64,000 bases of DNA. It comes from Cloeon dipterum (Eukaryota > Arthropoda > Insecta > Ephemeroptera > Baetidae). This document shows, in pieces, positions 20,301 through 32,400 of the stretch. Where the stretch lies: NCBI RefSeq assembly GCF_949628265.1, contig NC_088786.1:8742001-8806000 (forward strand). The letters are read 5' to 3'. The position numbers and the translations under genes are program-made. The notes under the pieces were generated by a model, which searched no databases, was not told the origin of the DNA, and was given only the letters and a program-made list of their open reading frames with translations. Position 1 is the stretch's first letter. The number at the start of each line of letters is the position of its first letter.

Positions 20301-21094
20301 TCAATCATTTTGATTTTTCTGCAGCAAGTCCACGAGTTGCTTGCAAAAATGGTACACGGGAAACCCCACAATGTTGAAATAATCACCTCGGACGCTTTTC
20401 ACCAGGGTGCCACCGATACTTTGGATTCCGTACCCTCCAGCTTTGTCCCTGTGCAAAAAGAGAATTTGCAAATAATCTTAAAGACTGATTAATCGCTTAC
20501 ATCGGCTCTCCAGTGTTGACATAGGCCTTTATCATTTCATCCGTGAGCTCACCAAATTCGACTTCGGACTTCTCAAAGAACTTGACTGTATCTCTCTGAG
20601 TTTTCAGCACGATTCCCGTGTAGACAAACTGAGATTTACCGCAGAACCTTAATAAAAGAAAATTTAAGTGGAAATCAATTATTTGGTAAATCATATTACT
20701 TTCGCAGCATTTCGAATGCATGCTCCTCGCTCTTTGGCTTGCCGTAGATTTCATTCTCAAAAACCACAACAGTGTCTGCGCCGATGATGAGGTTTGGTTT
20801 CACCAGATCTTTATTTAGCCGCTCGAAAACCTCCTCAACCTTGTGAGCTGCTGTATCTATGACGAAATCGGCTGGATTTGGATAGTTTGCTGGATCTAAA
20901 TTTTCTTCATAAGTGGATGGCACAACTTCAAAGTTTAAACCCTGAGAAAGGAGGAAAAATAATTTAGGAAGGACGGTTTTATAATTTAATTAATAATATA
21001 TTACAATATTGTTTAGAACTTCCTTTCTCCGGGGTGAACCACTGGCTAAAACAATTCTTTGGGTTTGTAAAATGTGCTTAAATGGCTCCAACAT
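20301..21094 (-). CDS. Maf-family nucleotide pyrophosphatase (dTTP/UTP-type, like the N-terminal half of ASMTL)
   Basis: Four exons on the minus strand: 21005-21094, 20700-20941, 20501-20647, 20301-20448; phases agree and the product is 208 residues, a normal Maf length. Family motifs are complete: [12 protein letters not shown] (residues 16-27), the catalytic GADTVV with Asp near 86, [18 protein letters not shown] and [13 protein letters not shown]. The C-terminal [15 protein letters not shown] resembles human ASMTL, but there is no methyltransferase half, so this is the single-domain form. Maf proteins hydrolyse dTTP, UTP and modified nucleotides to monophosphates, a house-cleaning role in the cytosol. 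It starts 440 bp from Arp6 in the opposite direction and probably shares its promoter region. The start is the only ATG before the motif in the first exon. Confidence 0.94.
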
Positions 21095-21534
21095 GTTGAA
21101 TCAGATGTGAGGAAAGGGCTTCAGGATTTCCTTTCTGCTTTAATGATCTACATTAAAGCAAAATAAATTGTAACTCACATAAATCACGAAGATTGCTCCT
21201 CACCTTCAATTTAATTTTAAAGAAGGGAAACAAAAGCAATAAACACGTCCAAATGATGCAGCAGCAGCTCTTCCTGAACAAAAACAAAATTTAAATTTTC
21301 CCGCTTCCCGCTCGCCCCCGTTTCAACTTTTTCAGCCTTTTCAACTCAATCCGACCAATCAGAGTAGAGCTCAAGGCTGAAAAGTAATCTTGTTCAACCA
21401 ATCAGATACCAGCTAGCAGCGTGCTGATGAAAATAAACAAAACAGTCAACAGCCCTAAGCCCTGGGAAACAAAAATTGCCGGCAGAAAAGAAGCAAAATT
21501 ATCACAAGAAAAGGTGAATTATTCCTTATAAATC
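21095..21534. promoter_or_regulatory. Bidirectional promoter between the Maf gene and Arp6, with two CCAAT boxes
   Basis: The 440-bp gap between two divergent start codons is locally GC-richer. It carries two CCAATCAG words in the same orientation (CCAAT at 21355-21359 and 21398-21402), 43 bp apart, about four helical turns. CCAAT is the NF-Y binding core and is common in divergent housekeeping promoters. No clear TATA box. The sites are seen; use as a shared promoter is inferred. Confidence 0.6.
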
Positions 21535-23226
21535 ATGTCGGGCAAGCCATTTTTCGTACTGGACAATGGCGCCTACACGCTGAAATTGGGAAAAACGAGC
21601 GAAGACAAGCCAAAATTGATCCCGAACGCGATCATGAAGGCCAAGAGTGAACGGCGGCGGCTGTTCGTGGGCAGCGACATCGACGAGTGCCGCGACGCCT
21701 CGGGCCTATACTACATCCTGCCCTTCCAAAAGGGCTACCTCATCAACTGGGACACCGAGAAGACCATCTGGGATCACGCCTTCTCCAAAAACTGCTGTCC
21801 CGTTTCCTTTCCGGACACGCCGCTCGTTTTCACAGAGCCGCTGTTCAACTTTCAACCCCTTCAGGAAGGTGCCAATGAGATTTTCTTCGAGGAGTACGAC
21901 TGCTGCCACCTCCTCAGGATAAATTCCGTCGACCTGAGTCAGATCAAGTAAATTTAATGCAAATGAAGGGACATCTTTAATTATAAGAATTCAACCATTT
22001 TCAGGTACCAGAGCGAGCACCCTGACTCAAAAGCCTGCTTGGTCATAGACTGCGGCTACAGCTTCACCCACGTCGTCCCCTACGTCTTGGGCAAGCGGAA
22101 GAGCGACCTGATTCGGCGCATCGAAGTTGGTGGGAAGCTGCTGACGAACCACTTGAAGGACATCATCTCCTACAGACAGCTGCACGTGATGGACGAAACC
22201 TACGTGATGAACCAGGTTAAGGAAGACGCGTGCTTTGTTGCTCAGGAGTTCATGACTTCCATGGCGGAGGCGCAGCGCAAAGGGCCTGCCAATTATATCC
22301 TGAAGGAGTACGTCCTGCCTGATTTCACTTCCATCAGGAGAGGATACTTGAGAGACCCCAAGTCTGAACCTGAGGAGAGTGTACAGCTGCTGAGACTCAA
22401 TAATGAAAGGTATTTTTCTTTTAATAAATTTTAAGGCTTAAGCTTAAAGATGAGTGGAAACCCGCCAAAATCTTTGATTTTTTACTTTAAATTTCCAGCG
22501 AAAAGCTTTTTACATATTTGGACTTTCTTATTCTTTGCCGGCGTTACTGCTTAAATACATTGGTTCAATTTTGGGCTTGGTATTTTAAAGATGGTTTTGT
22601 CGTTGGAAATTATCAAATGAGCACAAATCATGCGATTCAATGCCGTGTAAACTACCTTTATTTTTGTCTAAAATTGCAAAAACCCCTAAAAGCAAGAAAT
22701 TTTTTTATAGTTTATAACGGTCTGAATCAGCTGTGAGTTAAAGGAAAAGTGAATTATTTGTTTCAATTTTCAAAAATCTTTGTTATTCTAACTGACTGTC
22801 AATTAATTTACTGGTTGTTGAGACTTGGCGAAATTAATTTTTAAATATTCCAGGTTTTCTGTGCCAGAGCTGCTATTTCATCCGTCCGACATCGGCCTTC
22901 CGCAGATGGGCCTGGCAGAGCTGATTATGCACGTCATCAACGAGTGCCAAGAAGACATCCAGCCACACCTCCTCCGAAACATAGTTTTAACTGGAGGCTC
23001 AACAATGTTCCCTGGCTTCGAGCAGCGTCTGATGAAGGACCTTCGTGCACTCGCACCATGTGAATATCAGATTAAAATCACCATGCCCAGTGACCCCATA
23101 GGATACGCGTGGCAAGGAGGCAAAGTGCTGTCTACGAACGCGAAGGCTTTGAAAGAAAAGTTTGTGTCAAAGCAGCAGTACGAGGAACATGGACACACAA
23201 TTTGTGCCGAAAAGTTTGACATTTAA
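21535..23226 (+). CDS. Arp6: Actin-related protein 6
   Basis: Three exons, 21535-21947, 22005-22409 and 22854-23226, give 396 residues, the same length as human ACTR6. The product opens with FVLDNGAYTLKLG, an actin-fold phosphate-1 loop without the usual actin residues. It contains VIDCGYSFTHVVPY, the Arp6-like KEYVLPDFTSIRRGYLRDP, VPELLFHPSDIGLPQMGLAE and NIVLTGGSTMFPGF, the second phosphate loop. It ends with GGKVLS and a short tail. Arp6 is a nuclear subunit of SWR1/SRCAP-type complexes that exchange H2A.Z, and fly Arp6 is linked to HP1 heterochromatin. It is divergent from the Maf gene and convergent with RBM39, with 173 bp between the stop codons. Confidence 0.97.
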
Positions 23227-23278
23227 ATTAACTGTGTAGATTACAATTAAACAACTCTTTTATACTGATCTTTACAAA

Positions 23279-23284
23279 TTTATT
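23279..23284 (-). terminator. Candidate polyadenylation signal AATAAA for RBM39
   Basis: TTTATT on the plus strand, about 116 nt past the RBM39 stop on the minus strand. On the plus strand an ATTAAA variant for Arp6 lies at 23246-23251. The two sites imply 3' UTRs that meet or overlap between the convergent genes. Confidence 0.45.
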
Positions 23285-23399
23285 TTACATAGTTTAATGC
23301 TTCTCCTTGCTTCTCACTTCGCAAGCGACAAAGTATAACTAATTATGTGCCGTAAGCAAACCTTTCAAATCAAAACTGGAAAAAATTATCTCATCCGCT

Positions 23400-26300
23400 T
23401 CACTTCCTGTTAGGCTGCAACGGCGTGGTCACCGTCATCGCGTCAGGGAACAGGCTGTGGTAATTGACAACCGGCACGTATGCGGCGGTGATGACGCGCC
23501 CCGCGAACCAGCGGCCGTGCAGCGAGTTAACTGCGGCCACGGCGGTCGCTATTGTCGGGCACTTGACGTAACAGTTGCCCTGCGGAGACACGGTGTCAAC
23601 GTAGACGTGCAGAACGCCACCATGCTTGTTGCACTCTTCGATCACGTCGTCCCGGATCTCAGTGTCCCAGAACGGAGCTGATTCTCTGAAAAGCAAAAGA
23701 GAATTGATATTAATATGACAACTTTGATTTGAAAGTTAACCAAATATTATTTCTACATGAAAAAAAATGTTATATTATTTTTTAGATGTTAAATATCAGT
23801 AGTATTTTAAAATAACATCATTTAATTTGTTAAGTTAGTTTGAGAATGCAAACTGAGTCTGTTAATAACTTTGATTCAAAGAATATGAAAGTAATTCCCT
23901 GATTTCATATTTCTTGAAAATGTGTATACACTACTTGTCGTTTAAAAACCTTTTATATATTGTAAAGTGAGTCACATTTGTGCGAATCAATGAAATGGGA
24001 GGCATAAAATTTCAATTAATGAAAAATCCAAGAATTTCTTCTAACATGTCACGTTTTCAAAAAATCATTCTTAAGAAAAATATTTTTACTGGTGTAAAAA
24101 TGCAATCAGTCAGTTAGACACACAAAAGACAACTTTAAAACGGTCAGAGATGATTCGGGGTTTAAAAATGCATGATTCTGTATAATGCGATGCTGTCGTA
24201 ACAATAAAATTAATTGTCTAACAATACATAACTGGAGATAAGATTAAGTTCACTACTTACTGTGCTGGATCAAACATGTTTGAGAGCATGAAGCATTGCG
24301 TGGCGATGGGCGGCGCGGTCGCCTGAGCCATGGCAGCTTGTTGAGCTGTGATTAAGGGTTGTTGTGCTGTTGCGTTCAGAGCAGACGTTGCTGCGGCAGG
24401 CAACGTCATGCCAGTGCCTTCAAACAAGAAATTTAGATTATAAACATACACAAATCTAAGGGAGTTCAATACAACAAAACTAGTGCTGAGTTTGGCGCAT
24501 CTAGTGAAATAAATTCTAGACGTTTGGTTAAATTAACAAACCTTCAGCCAGTTTAGCCATCAGTTGTAACCTTCCAGTGGCGCCAAGGTCGATTCCGGCT
24601 CTATCCGTCTCGTCAGTGTCCAAGAGAGCAGGATTCATCTGGAAGAATTCATTCTTCTCAGTGACAGTGTTCACTTTCATTGGTCTGCCAGCCAACTCGA
24701 ATCCATTCAGCTGCTCTAAAGCTCTTTTGGCGTCCTCCGCATCTCGGTACTGAAATCAAACAACAATCAAAGTGAGGACAAGTAATTGTTGGGAAAATCA
24801 AAATAAATTAATCAGACTTAATATTTTTTAGCTCTGTAGCCAGGAAGTGATAAAATACAAATTATGAAATTAAAAAAAAATGTTCGCGTCATAAAATCGA
24901 CAATATAGTACAAAATACTGAGAAAATAACCAAAATGCGAATATCTGCATTTGAATTTAAAATCTGCATTGTTCTTTATAGCTGTCGAAATATATGCGAA
25001 TTATTGAGCACCATAGGTTGAAATCCTTAAAAGATTTAACATGGAGATTGTCTCAAGAACGAGTTGTTTTAAGGTTTTATATATCTTGGCTCTCCTTGTT
25101 AGAGCAAGTTAAATAATTATTTACATGCAGAATATAATTTTAACCAGCCTATAATAAAGTCCAGCGGTTTAATTTAGAAATATCCATCCCTGACACTTAC
25201 TGTGACAAAGCCGTAGCCCCTGGACCGGCCAGTTTCAGGGTCCATCTGCAATTGGATGCTGTCAATTTTGCCAAATGGCTCGAAAATGCCTCTAAGCATG
25301 TCTTCGGTGATGTTGAAGTGCAACGATCCGACGTACAGTTTGCAGGGACCAGAGGCGCCTCTGCTCATCATGCTGATCATCGAATTTCCCTGTCTGTTCT
25401 TCTCGGCCTGTGTGTGCTGCACCACAATTGGAACCCCAAGCAATTTTTGTCCGCTCAAACCCATGGCCTGAAAGAACGGAATAGAAATTAGCACCAAGGA
25501 CAAACAAGCCAAGCAGACATGAATTGTGCCACTGAGAACTTCCACCTTTCAAGTGAGGGTGCACGGCATCGTAAATTAATTTAGATTTATGAGTAATTGG
25601 TGTGCCACAGGTATTCACTGCACTCTGCAAAGAGTAATGGGGCGTGTTTAAACTCTGTTTTTCCAGTTCACAAGAGGACATAAAATTTGGACAGAGGAGA
25701 GAGCACAAATGCGGAATTGAAACACTTACCAGTGCTACAGATTCGGGATCTCTGAACTCGACATAGGAAATTCCTTTGAAGCGTCTAGTTTTGTTGCACA
25801 TAATCAACCTCACATCTCTGACCTGTAATTTTTTATGTGTTATTTTTTCTGGACATTAGCAAAGAAACGGAAATAAAAGAATTATTTTACGATTTATTTA
25901 CGATAACCTTCAATTTTTCCTCATTTTTTTAGCTGATTATTTAATTTTTAAACTTGATCTGAGGAAGATAGCAGAATTAAAAATTTTCAAATTTAAAATG
26001 TCTTCAAAAATATCCATTATTTAAGCTTTAGAACAATTTAAAGAGATTGTATAATTTTTAACTTTTAAATATTATTTTAAATCAATAAAACATTTTTATT
26101 ACCTTTCCGACAGACGAGAAAAATTCTTCCAAATCTCTAGCTCTCACTCTTTGAGACAGCTGCATGCAGAAAACTGTCCTAGCATCTCTTTCCTCCGGCG
26201 TCAAGTCATCAAACCTGAAATTATTGTTTGTCCTGCGCGACAATTTACGGACAGTCACTTCACAGTATCAATAACAAACTTACTGCTTTTCTCTTTCGCG

Positions 26301-28221
26301 ACGAGGTCCAAGCAACAGGGGCGAGGGGGACCTGCGGCGGTCCTTGCTGCGACTCTTGCGTCTGCGGTGCTTGTCCTTGTCCTTATCCTTTTCCTTGTCC
26401 TTATCCCTACTCTTGCTTCTGCTCCGCCTCTTACTCCTTTTCTCATCGCGATTCTTCCTGTCTCGGTCCCTGCTTCGCGCGCGATCATTCCTATCTCGAT
26501 CTCTGCTTCTTGAACGAGATCTCTTTTTGCTTTTTCTGTAAAATTGAAATTGATGTGAAATCAAATTTTTATTAAACGCATAAAAAGGAACCCATAATGA
26601 AAAATGAGTCTTGGAATACTTAAACAAAAACTGTATTATCTTACAAGGAAATTTTATATTTTAAGATTTGTTTTAATCGATTTGAGGAAAATTTAAAATT
26701 TTAAAATAGCTTTCACTCAATTTAGAATAAAATGGGTTCTGAGACAAAGTTTAAAGAGTTAAATCAATCTATGGTTCTTGTTTTGAAATTTTGAGAATTT
26801 GAATTTTTTCAATTTTTAAGGGTCCTGATCGTTGCAAGATTTTAAATGGTTTTTGGTCAAGCCAAAAATTTATTTAAATTCATGAAGATGATCAAGAGTT
26901 GCACACTATCTTTCATTCCTTTCTTTCAATTTTAACGAGATAGCAAAAAAATACGGAACGCGGAACGCCCCTTTTCCGTCACTTCAAACTTAGAATTTCT
27001 CCATCTTCAAGCAAGTATTGCAAGTAAAATTCAGCATTTAATTTAAACATCGAAAAAGCCGTCTAATCGACCATAAATTCGCCTGCAACTGCTCAAATTT
27101 ATTGAGAATCTGAAAATTTAGCGAGTTGAGAAATTTTCCGCAGTGACCAAAATAGAGCTTCATGAGCTGGCAGTCAGCTCAGAATTTTAAAAAAGCCTGT
27201 TATTATTTAATTAAAGCCTATTATTCAGTTACTTTCCCGTAAATGAAAATATTCCACATTGATCGATTTGTCTCGTCAAGTAGTCGACGTCTACACATTT
27301 AATGTGAAAAAATAAACTGTTCTTGTCATTCATATTATGTAAAATAAATAAATAAATAAATAAATAATATTTACTTCTAAAAATGACTAGATCACTCACC
27401 TTGACGATATGCGGTTGTCATCGTTCTCTCGAGACTTGCTGCTTGCATCCTTGAAGGAACAGAAAAATTAATGTTTGTGATCAGGCAAAGCCGAAAGCTG
27501 GTTTTGTCTCCCTAATCTATAATTATTTTCCTCAAGTTTTAAGTCAAGGAACCTGCCCACCCACCCCCCGCAAACTTGCTTTTCTACCAGCCAAAGAGAT
27601 CTGATTAGTTTGCAACTCTCCAGGTGAATTTGAGTGAAGGAAAATCAATGGGTAAGGTTGTCATGACTGAATAATGATTGGAAAGGCAAGTGAGCTGCAA
27701 TCCTCGGCCACTTTGGTCCTTCCTCGTGATAACACACAAAACTCTGAACAAGTGTGACTCGGCCGACCTTGCTCTCCAGTTGCGCATTCTCAAAATCATC
27801 AACAACTAACCTTTTCGCGTGGGGAAAGAGTAAAGTCACAGTTCGTAGAATCCTTGGGATCTAAATTAAAAAAGCAAGCATTAAAGTACACTGATAGCAC
27901 AATGAGCTGATTGGTTGGTTTGTAGGTAGGTTGGTTGGTTACATTGTTTTCTTTTGACCCAGAATGATTATAATAAATAAAAGAACAAACTAACTCCCCG
28001 AGAGAAAACTCATGCACTTTTACTAAGGTCCGCTTTTCCGAGCGCCGCTGCCTCGATTTTGCTATCTGCTTTGCTTTTGCTGCTTTACACCCTATTCAAC
28101 AGTTTCGATCATAGTAAAAAATGAGTGCACACACAGGTCTGTGCAGGACGCCACTAGCATCACTTACTTTCTTTGAGTACGGCGCCTCCAACAACGCTTC
28201 TATATCAAATTCCTCGGCCAT
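23400..28221 (-). CDS. RBM39: RNA-binding protein 39 (Caper), SR-like splicing factor
   Basis: Nine coding exons on the minus strand: 28168-28221, 27400-27449, 26284-26535, 26103-26214, 25730-25822, 25201-25467, 24542-24749, 24261-24417, 23400-23685; 492 residues (human 530). It starts MAEEFDIEALLEAPYSKK. An Arg/Ser and Lys/Asp-rich domain fills about residues 35-118. RRM1 (about 128-203) has VFCMQLSQRVRARDLEEFF and GISYVEF; RRM2 (about 228-302) has LYVGSLHFNITEDMLRGIF and GYGFVTY; then GIDLGATGRLQLMAKLAEG. The C-terminal U2AF-homology motif domain follows LSNMFDP and holds GNCYVKC and HGRWFAGRVITAAYVP. Human RBM39 acts in nuclear speckles with U2AF and is a steroid-receptor coactivator. An acceptor (TTTCAG|A) one base before the ATG shows a 5' UTR intron, so transcription starts further right, probably near 29.4-29.6 kb. 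Confidence 0.97.
27343..27368. repeat. (AAAT)n microsatellite
   Basis: Six to seven tandem AAAT units in an RBM39 intron, just downstream of the exon at 27400-27449 in the direction of transcription. Confidence 0.85.
27811..27860 (-). other. Possible frame-breaking (poison) exon in RBM39 intron 1
   Basis: A 50-nt stretch on the minus strand has an acceptor (TTTTTAATTTAG|AT) and a donor (GAAAAG|GTTAGT), and lies between coding exons 1 and 2, which already join in frame. Including 50 nt would shift the frame through the RS exon. RBM39 in vertebrates is known to regulate itself with a stop-containing alternative exon; whether this is its counterpart is inference. Seen: splice-site-like ends and length. 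Not seen: conservation or transcripts. Confidence 0.3.
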
Positions 28222-29437
28222 TCTGAAACAAAAGGGTACAACAATTAATTTTCAAATTAAACAATTTCTCTGGTTTAGTGCTAACCACAAAAAAAATTTG
28301 TGAAGATGAATACTGATCATACATATTATTTGCTTTTTGGACGCAAATAAACAAAATGAAGTAATAAAATTCCGTTTCAGGTGAGATTTTTGAAATTAAT
28401 TAATAATGGAGATGAATATTACTATTCAATTTGACTTCAAAACTCAAACTTCCTTCCTAATGAGAGCCCTGAGAGTGTTTTGAATTTCTTGATCGTACAT
28501 GTTTACGTTTAAATTTATTTACCAAACATTTTTTTTAAAAGTATAACATTGTTCTTTCTAAGAAAGGCAAAACAAGTTTACAAAATATTTATCATTTTTA
28601 TTGTATTTTCGAAATTCCAACAGCTTACCTATAATAAATTTAAAAAAAAAACATTGTAAATAAAAGGCGTTCCCAAACAAAATACACATTAATACATTTT
28701 AATTAGTACAATTAACTATCCTTTTACATTTCAACGAGCTAAAATGAAATTATACTTCACGCAGAATTTCCCCAATGAAATTCTGTTGCAACATTTTAAC
28801 AGCAATAACATTGATTATACACAATTAATAGCAAAATGTAAACAAACACGTCTGGAGTGAAAGATTAATTATCAAATATGAAAGATTGATGTTTTTAAAT
28901 CTCTTAATTGTGATCGACTTGGTTCAAATTTGTCAACCGTCAACTCACAGCCAGTATAATTGACCCATCAAAGGAATTGCGTCTGTAACGATTAAATGCA
29001 TTGCTTCATACGGTTTAGCTTTAATGAACCACAACCAAATCGGGAATATGAATTTGAAACATCACATCATAACGTGTCAATGGCGCTTTTTTGAACACGT
29101 TCTCAAGCATTAACGGGTCTGAAACGCTTCACGATTGAGTTTTTAATATTTGTTTGGATAGTTCCACGAACACAACAGGGATAAAAATTGACCGGAAGAT
29201 GCGACCATGTACACATGCAAGCCTGTTCCTGAACCCTCGGCTGGGTCCGAAAGTGAAATATTTCCCACTATCATCCCGCAACTGAGCAAATTTACCTAGT
29301 AATGGTTATGCTAATCCTTACAAAAGTGCTCCAGGAACGTGGTTCACCCTATAAACCGGACACTGGAGCCGTTGTTCCAGAATTTTCGTAATCTTTCGGC
29401 TTCCGCGTTTTGGCTTGCAGAGGCACAAAATTCAGCA
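28222..29437. other. RBM39 5' intron and shared RBM39/GANAB 5' region
   Basis: AT-rich from 28222 to about 29300 with no coding exon; probably the RBM39 5' UTR intron. From about 29330 to 29650 the base composition rises and the first exons of both divergent genes are likely. A perfect CRE word, TGACGTCA, sits at 29542-29549. Confidence 0.45.
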
Positions 29438-32400
29438 ATGGCGGCGTACACTCGTACAGCACAGCATTCGATTCTTCTGATGGCGGGGATAGTGGGGAGT
29501 ATTGAAATCCTCCATGAATGAAGAAGCTCTTTGATTTTGCGTGACGTCACCATGCCAGAGCCGGCACTTTTCTTGCCTACTACATACTCGTACTCTCTTC
29601 ACTTTTGTTGTTGACCACTGGTTAGAGGACAACTCAGCTGGAACTATTATGCGGGCACACTTTTGAGTTTTGACTTCACAAAGACTTCCAAAACAGCACG
29701 AATATGAGAAAACTTTGGTAATCATTTCAAATTGTTTGGTGTACATTAACTAGGCGAAGTTGTGAAAACTTTCTATTTATGAACATCGCAGTAGAGAACA
29801 AATTAAATTGCATGCACCTGTCTGCAGATTGGGAGTAAATATGATAACCCGACTTGTTCAGATATTTATCATGAATTTTAAGATTGTTAAGCATCAATAC
29901 TTCATAGAAATTAAATAATACTTGTGTATGCTCTGGTTCGAGTCAAACATTGATGATTTTTCATTATTTTACAGTTACATTCCTGTTGTGGCGATATGGA
30001 TCGCAATTTTCAGCGTTGTTGGTGGCGTAGATAGGAACAATTTCAAAACCTGCGATCAAAGCAGTTTTTGCAGGTGAGCATTTTATTAATTACACTAAAC
30101 ACAAGCTGTCATCATCAACTGTGATATTAATTGTCTGAAAAATTGATACACAATAATGACGTTTGTGGCTGCGTGAATTTGTTCTCTCAATGGATAAGAA
30201 ACAAGTGAAATTCACATAAGTGCACCGCTTTTGGCTAACAGAGTGGTGAGATTCAGAATAGAAATGAGCAAAGTCAAAAGGGATCCAAAATATTAGGAAT
30301 ATTGATTTCTCCAAATAAATTATAGTTATCATGACTTTCCTGCAGACGTTATCGAGCTATGAAGAAAGGAGAATCACCATATCAACTTCTTCTGAACACG
30401 CTCAAAGAGGGCGAATCTGACCTTCAGGTTTCGCTGATCAATATCAAAAACGTTGTTCACTTCAACCTCAAGCTCACTGCACTGGAGAATTTCGACTTCC
30501 GTCTGGAAATCGATGAAGCTCAACCAATCAAACAGCGTTACCGAGTCGACTATGCCCTCAAAGGAGAACCAGCCACCAGAAAGTCAGATATAAATTTATC
30601 CATTCATGCAGTACATATTTACCCTGATTTATTAGATTGGTGGTAACTGAAAGGACCTCGGAGAGCATAACCGTCACCAACGGCCACAACAAAGCTGTTC
30701 TGCACGCTTCTCCTTTCAAAATTGATCTCTACAATGGCAAAACCCTGATGATGAGCCTGAACGCCCAAGGACTTCTCAAATTTGAACACTACAGACAGAA
30801 AACCGAGTGTGTTAAATCCTTTGATAAACTTAGGCCAAATTTACTAAACATCCGCTGACAGGAAACCTGCAGTGCCTGAAGGAGAAGAAGCCGTGGAGCC
30901 TCCAGCGCCTGTGGATGAGGCAGAAGCGGACATCGGGGCCTGGGAGGAAAACTACAAGTCCCACCATGACGCTAAGCCACATGGACCTTCAGCTGTCGGT
31001 CTTGATTTCTCCTTCCCAAACGCCGACTACGCGTACGGCATTCCAGAACACGCAGACTCTCTAGCCTTGAAGGCCACCACGTATGCACCTCTCAGGGAAA
31101 TATTTTTCTTAATTTTATTTATCTAAAATTTTACAGCACTACTGACCCGTACCGCCTCTACAACCTGGATGTCTTTGAGTATGAACTAAACAATGGAATG
31201 GCTCTCTATGGATCAATTCCATTCCTCATGGCTCACGGGTATGATAATTTCACGAGCTCATTTTGGTGAGAGTCCTATGAAATTTTTGATTTAGTGTTGA
31301 AGCAACAGCTGGTGTGCTCTGGCTCAACGCTGCCGAGACCTGGGTGGACATTGAAGGCGGTGCTCACAAGGGCAGCAACGTCGTCTCTTCCATTGTCAAT
31401 TTTGTGTCAGGCAGTGGCACTCCACCTCCTCCACTGGAGGCTAGATTTGTGTCTGAGAGTGGAATAATTGACGCTTTCCTCTTCTTGGGACCCAATCCTG
31501 AGACGGTGTCCAAGAACTACGCTGAAATCTCTGGCGTCACGCCTTTGCCTCCGGTACGCTTAGATAGATCTCATTCATGAAGAAAAAAATCCTGCATTAT
31601 TGATGTGTTACAGCTCTTCTCGCTGGGTTATCACCAATGCAGGTGGAATTACAACGACGAGGACGATGTGAAAGGCGTTGATGCTGGTTTTGACCAGCAT
31701 GACATTCCATACGACGTCATCTGGCTTGATATCGAGTACACTGAGGGCAAGAAGTACTTCACTTGGGACAAAATCAAGTTCCCACACGCTGATGACATGA
31801 TGAAGAACCTGTCTCTGAAAGGACACCACATGGTGGTCATCATTGATCCTCACATCAAAAGAGAAGGCGGCTACTATGTCCATGAAGATGCAACCAGTAA
31901 TGGCTTATATGTGAAGAACAAGGATGGAAATGATTATGAAGGTTTGTTTGCCCATTCAAGGGCTTGAAAAAAGGCGGACAGATGGCTCAAAAGATTTTCT
32001 CTAAATCAACCAACCTTTTTATTTTAACCAAGAAACTTTTTCCTATAAATAAAAAAGGTGTCAGCCAGCCGGATATTTTGTGCTGCAACCCCTGTTTTTC
32101 TGTGATTTTTTACGATTTTGATTTAGAATAGTCGAAAATGAATTTTCCCTTACATCCATGCACCTTAGAAGGAAAAAATTTTAAATAGAAACAAAAAATA
32201 TCAAAATCTATAAATATATATACTGGGTATCTGTGCGGCCTGGTGCGCCCATGTTATCCGTTCGCGGTGTTATTGGGACCCGGGTTTCAGCATTCGTGCT
32301 AGTGCAGTGCGCCCCCTTCCCGGTCCTCGGACAGGGATAAAAAGAGCAAAAAAAACTGCCTATTAATTCAGGAGACCCCTATCAGCTGTCTTCACTTGTT

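Noticed and set aside
26151..26513. Plus-strand frame rich in Leu, Val and Pro
   Set aside because: Antisense image of the Arg/Ser repeat exon of RBM39.
29930..29945. GGTTCGAGTC, a tRNA box B-like word
   Set aside because: No acceptor stem, box A or cloverleaf around it.
29927..29974. ATG in frame with the GANAB signal peptide, read through the acceptor
   Set aside because: It would place Glu and two Asp before the hydrophobic core and ignore a good acceptor (TTTTACAG); kept as a fallback only.
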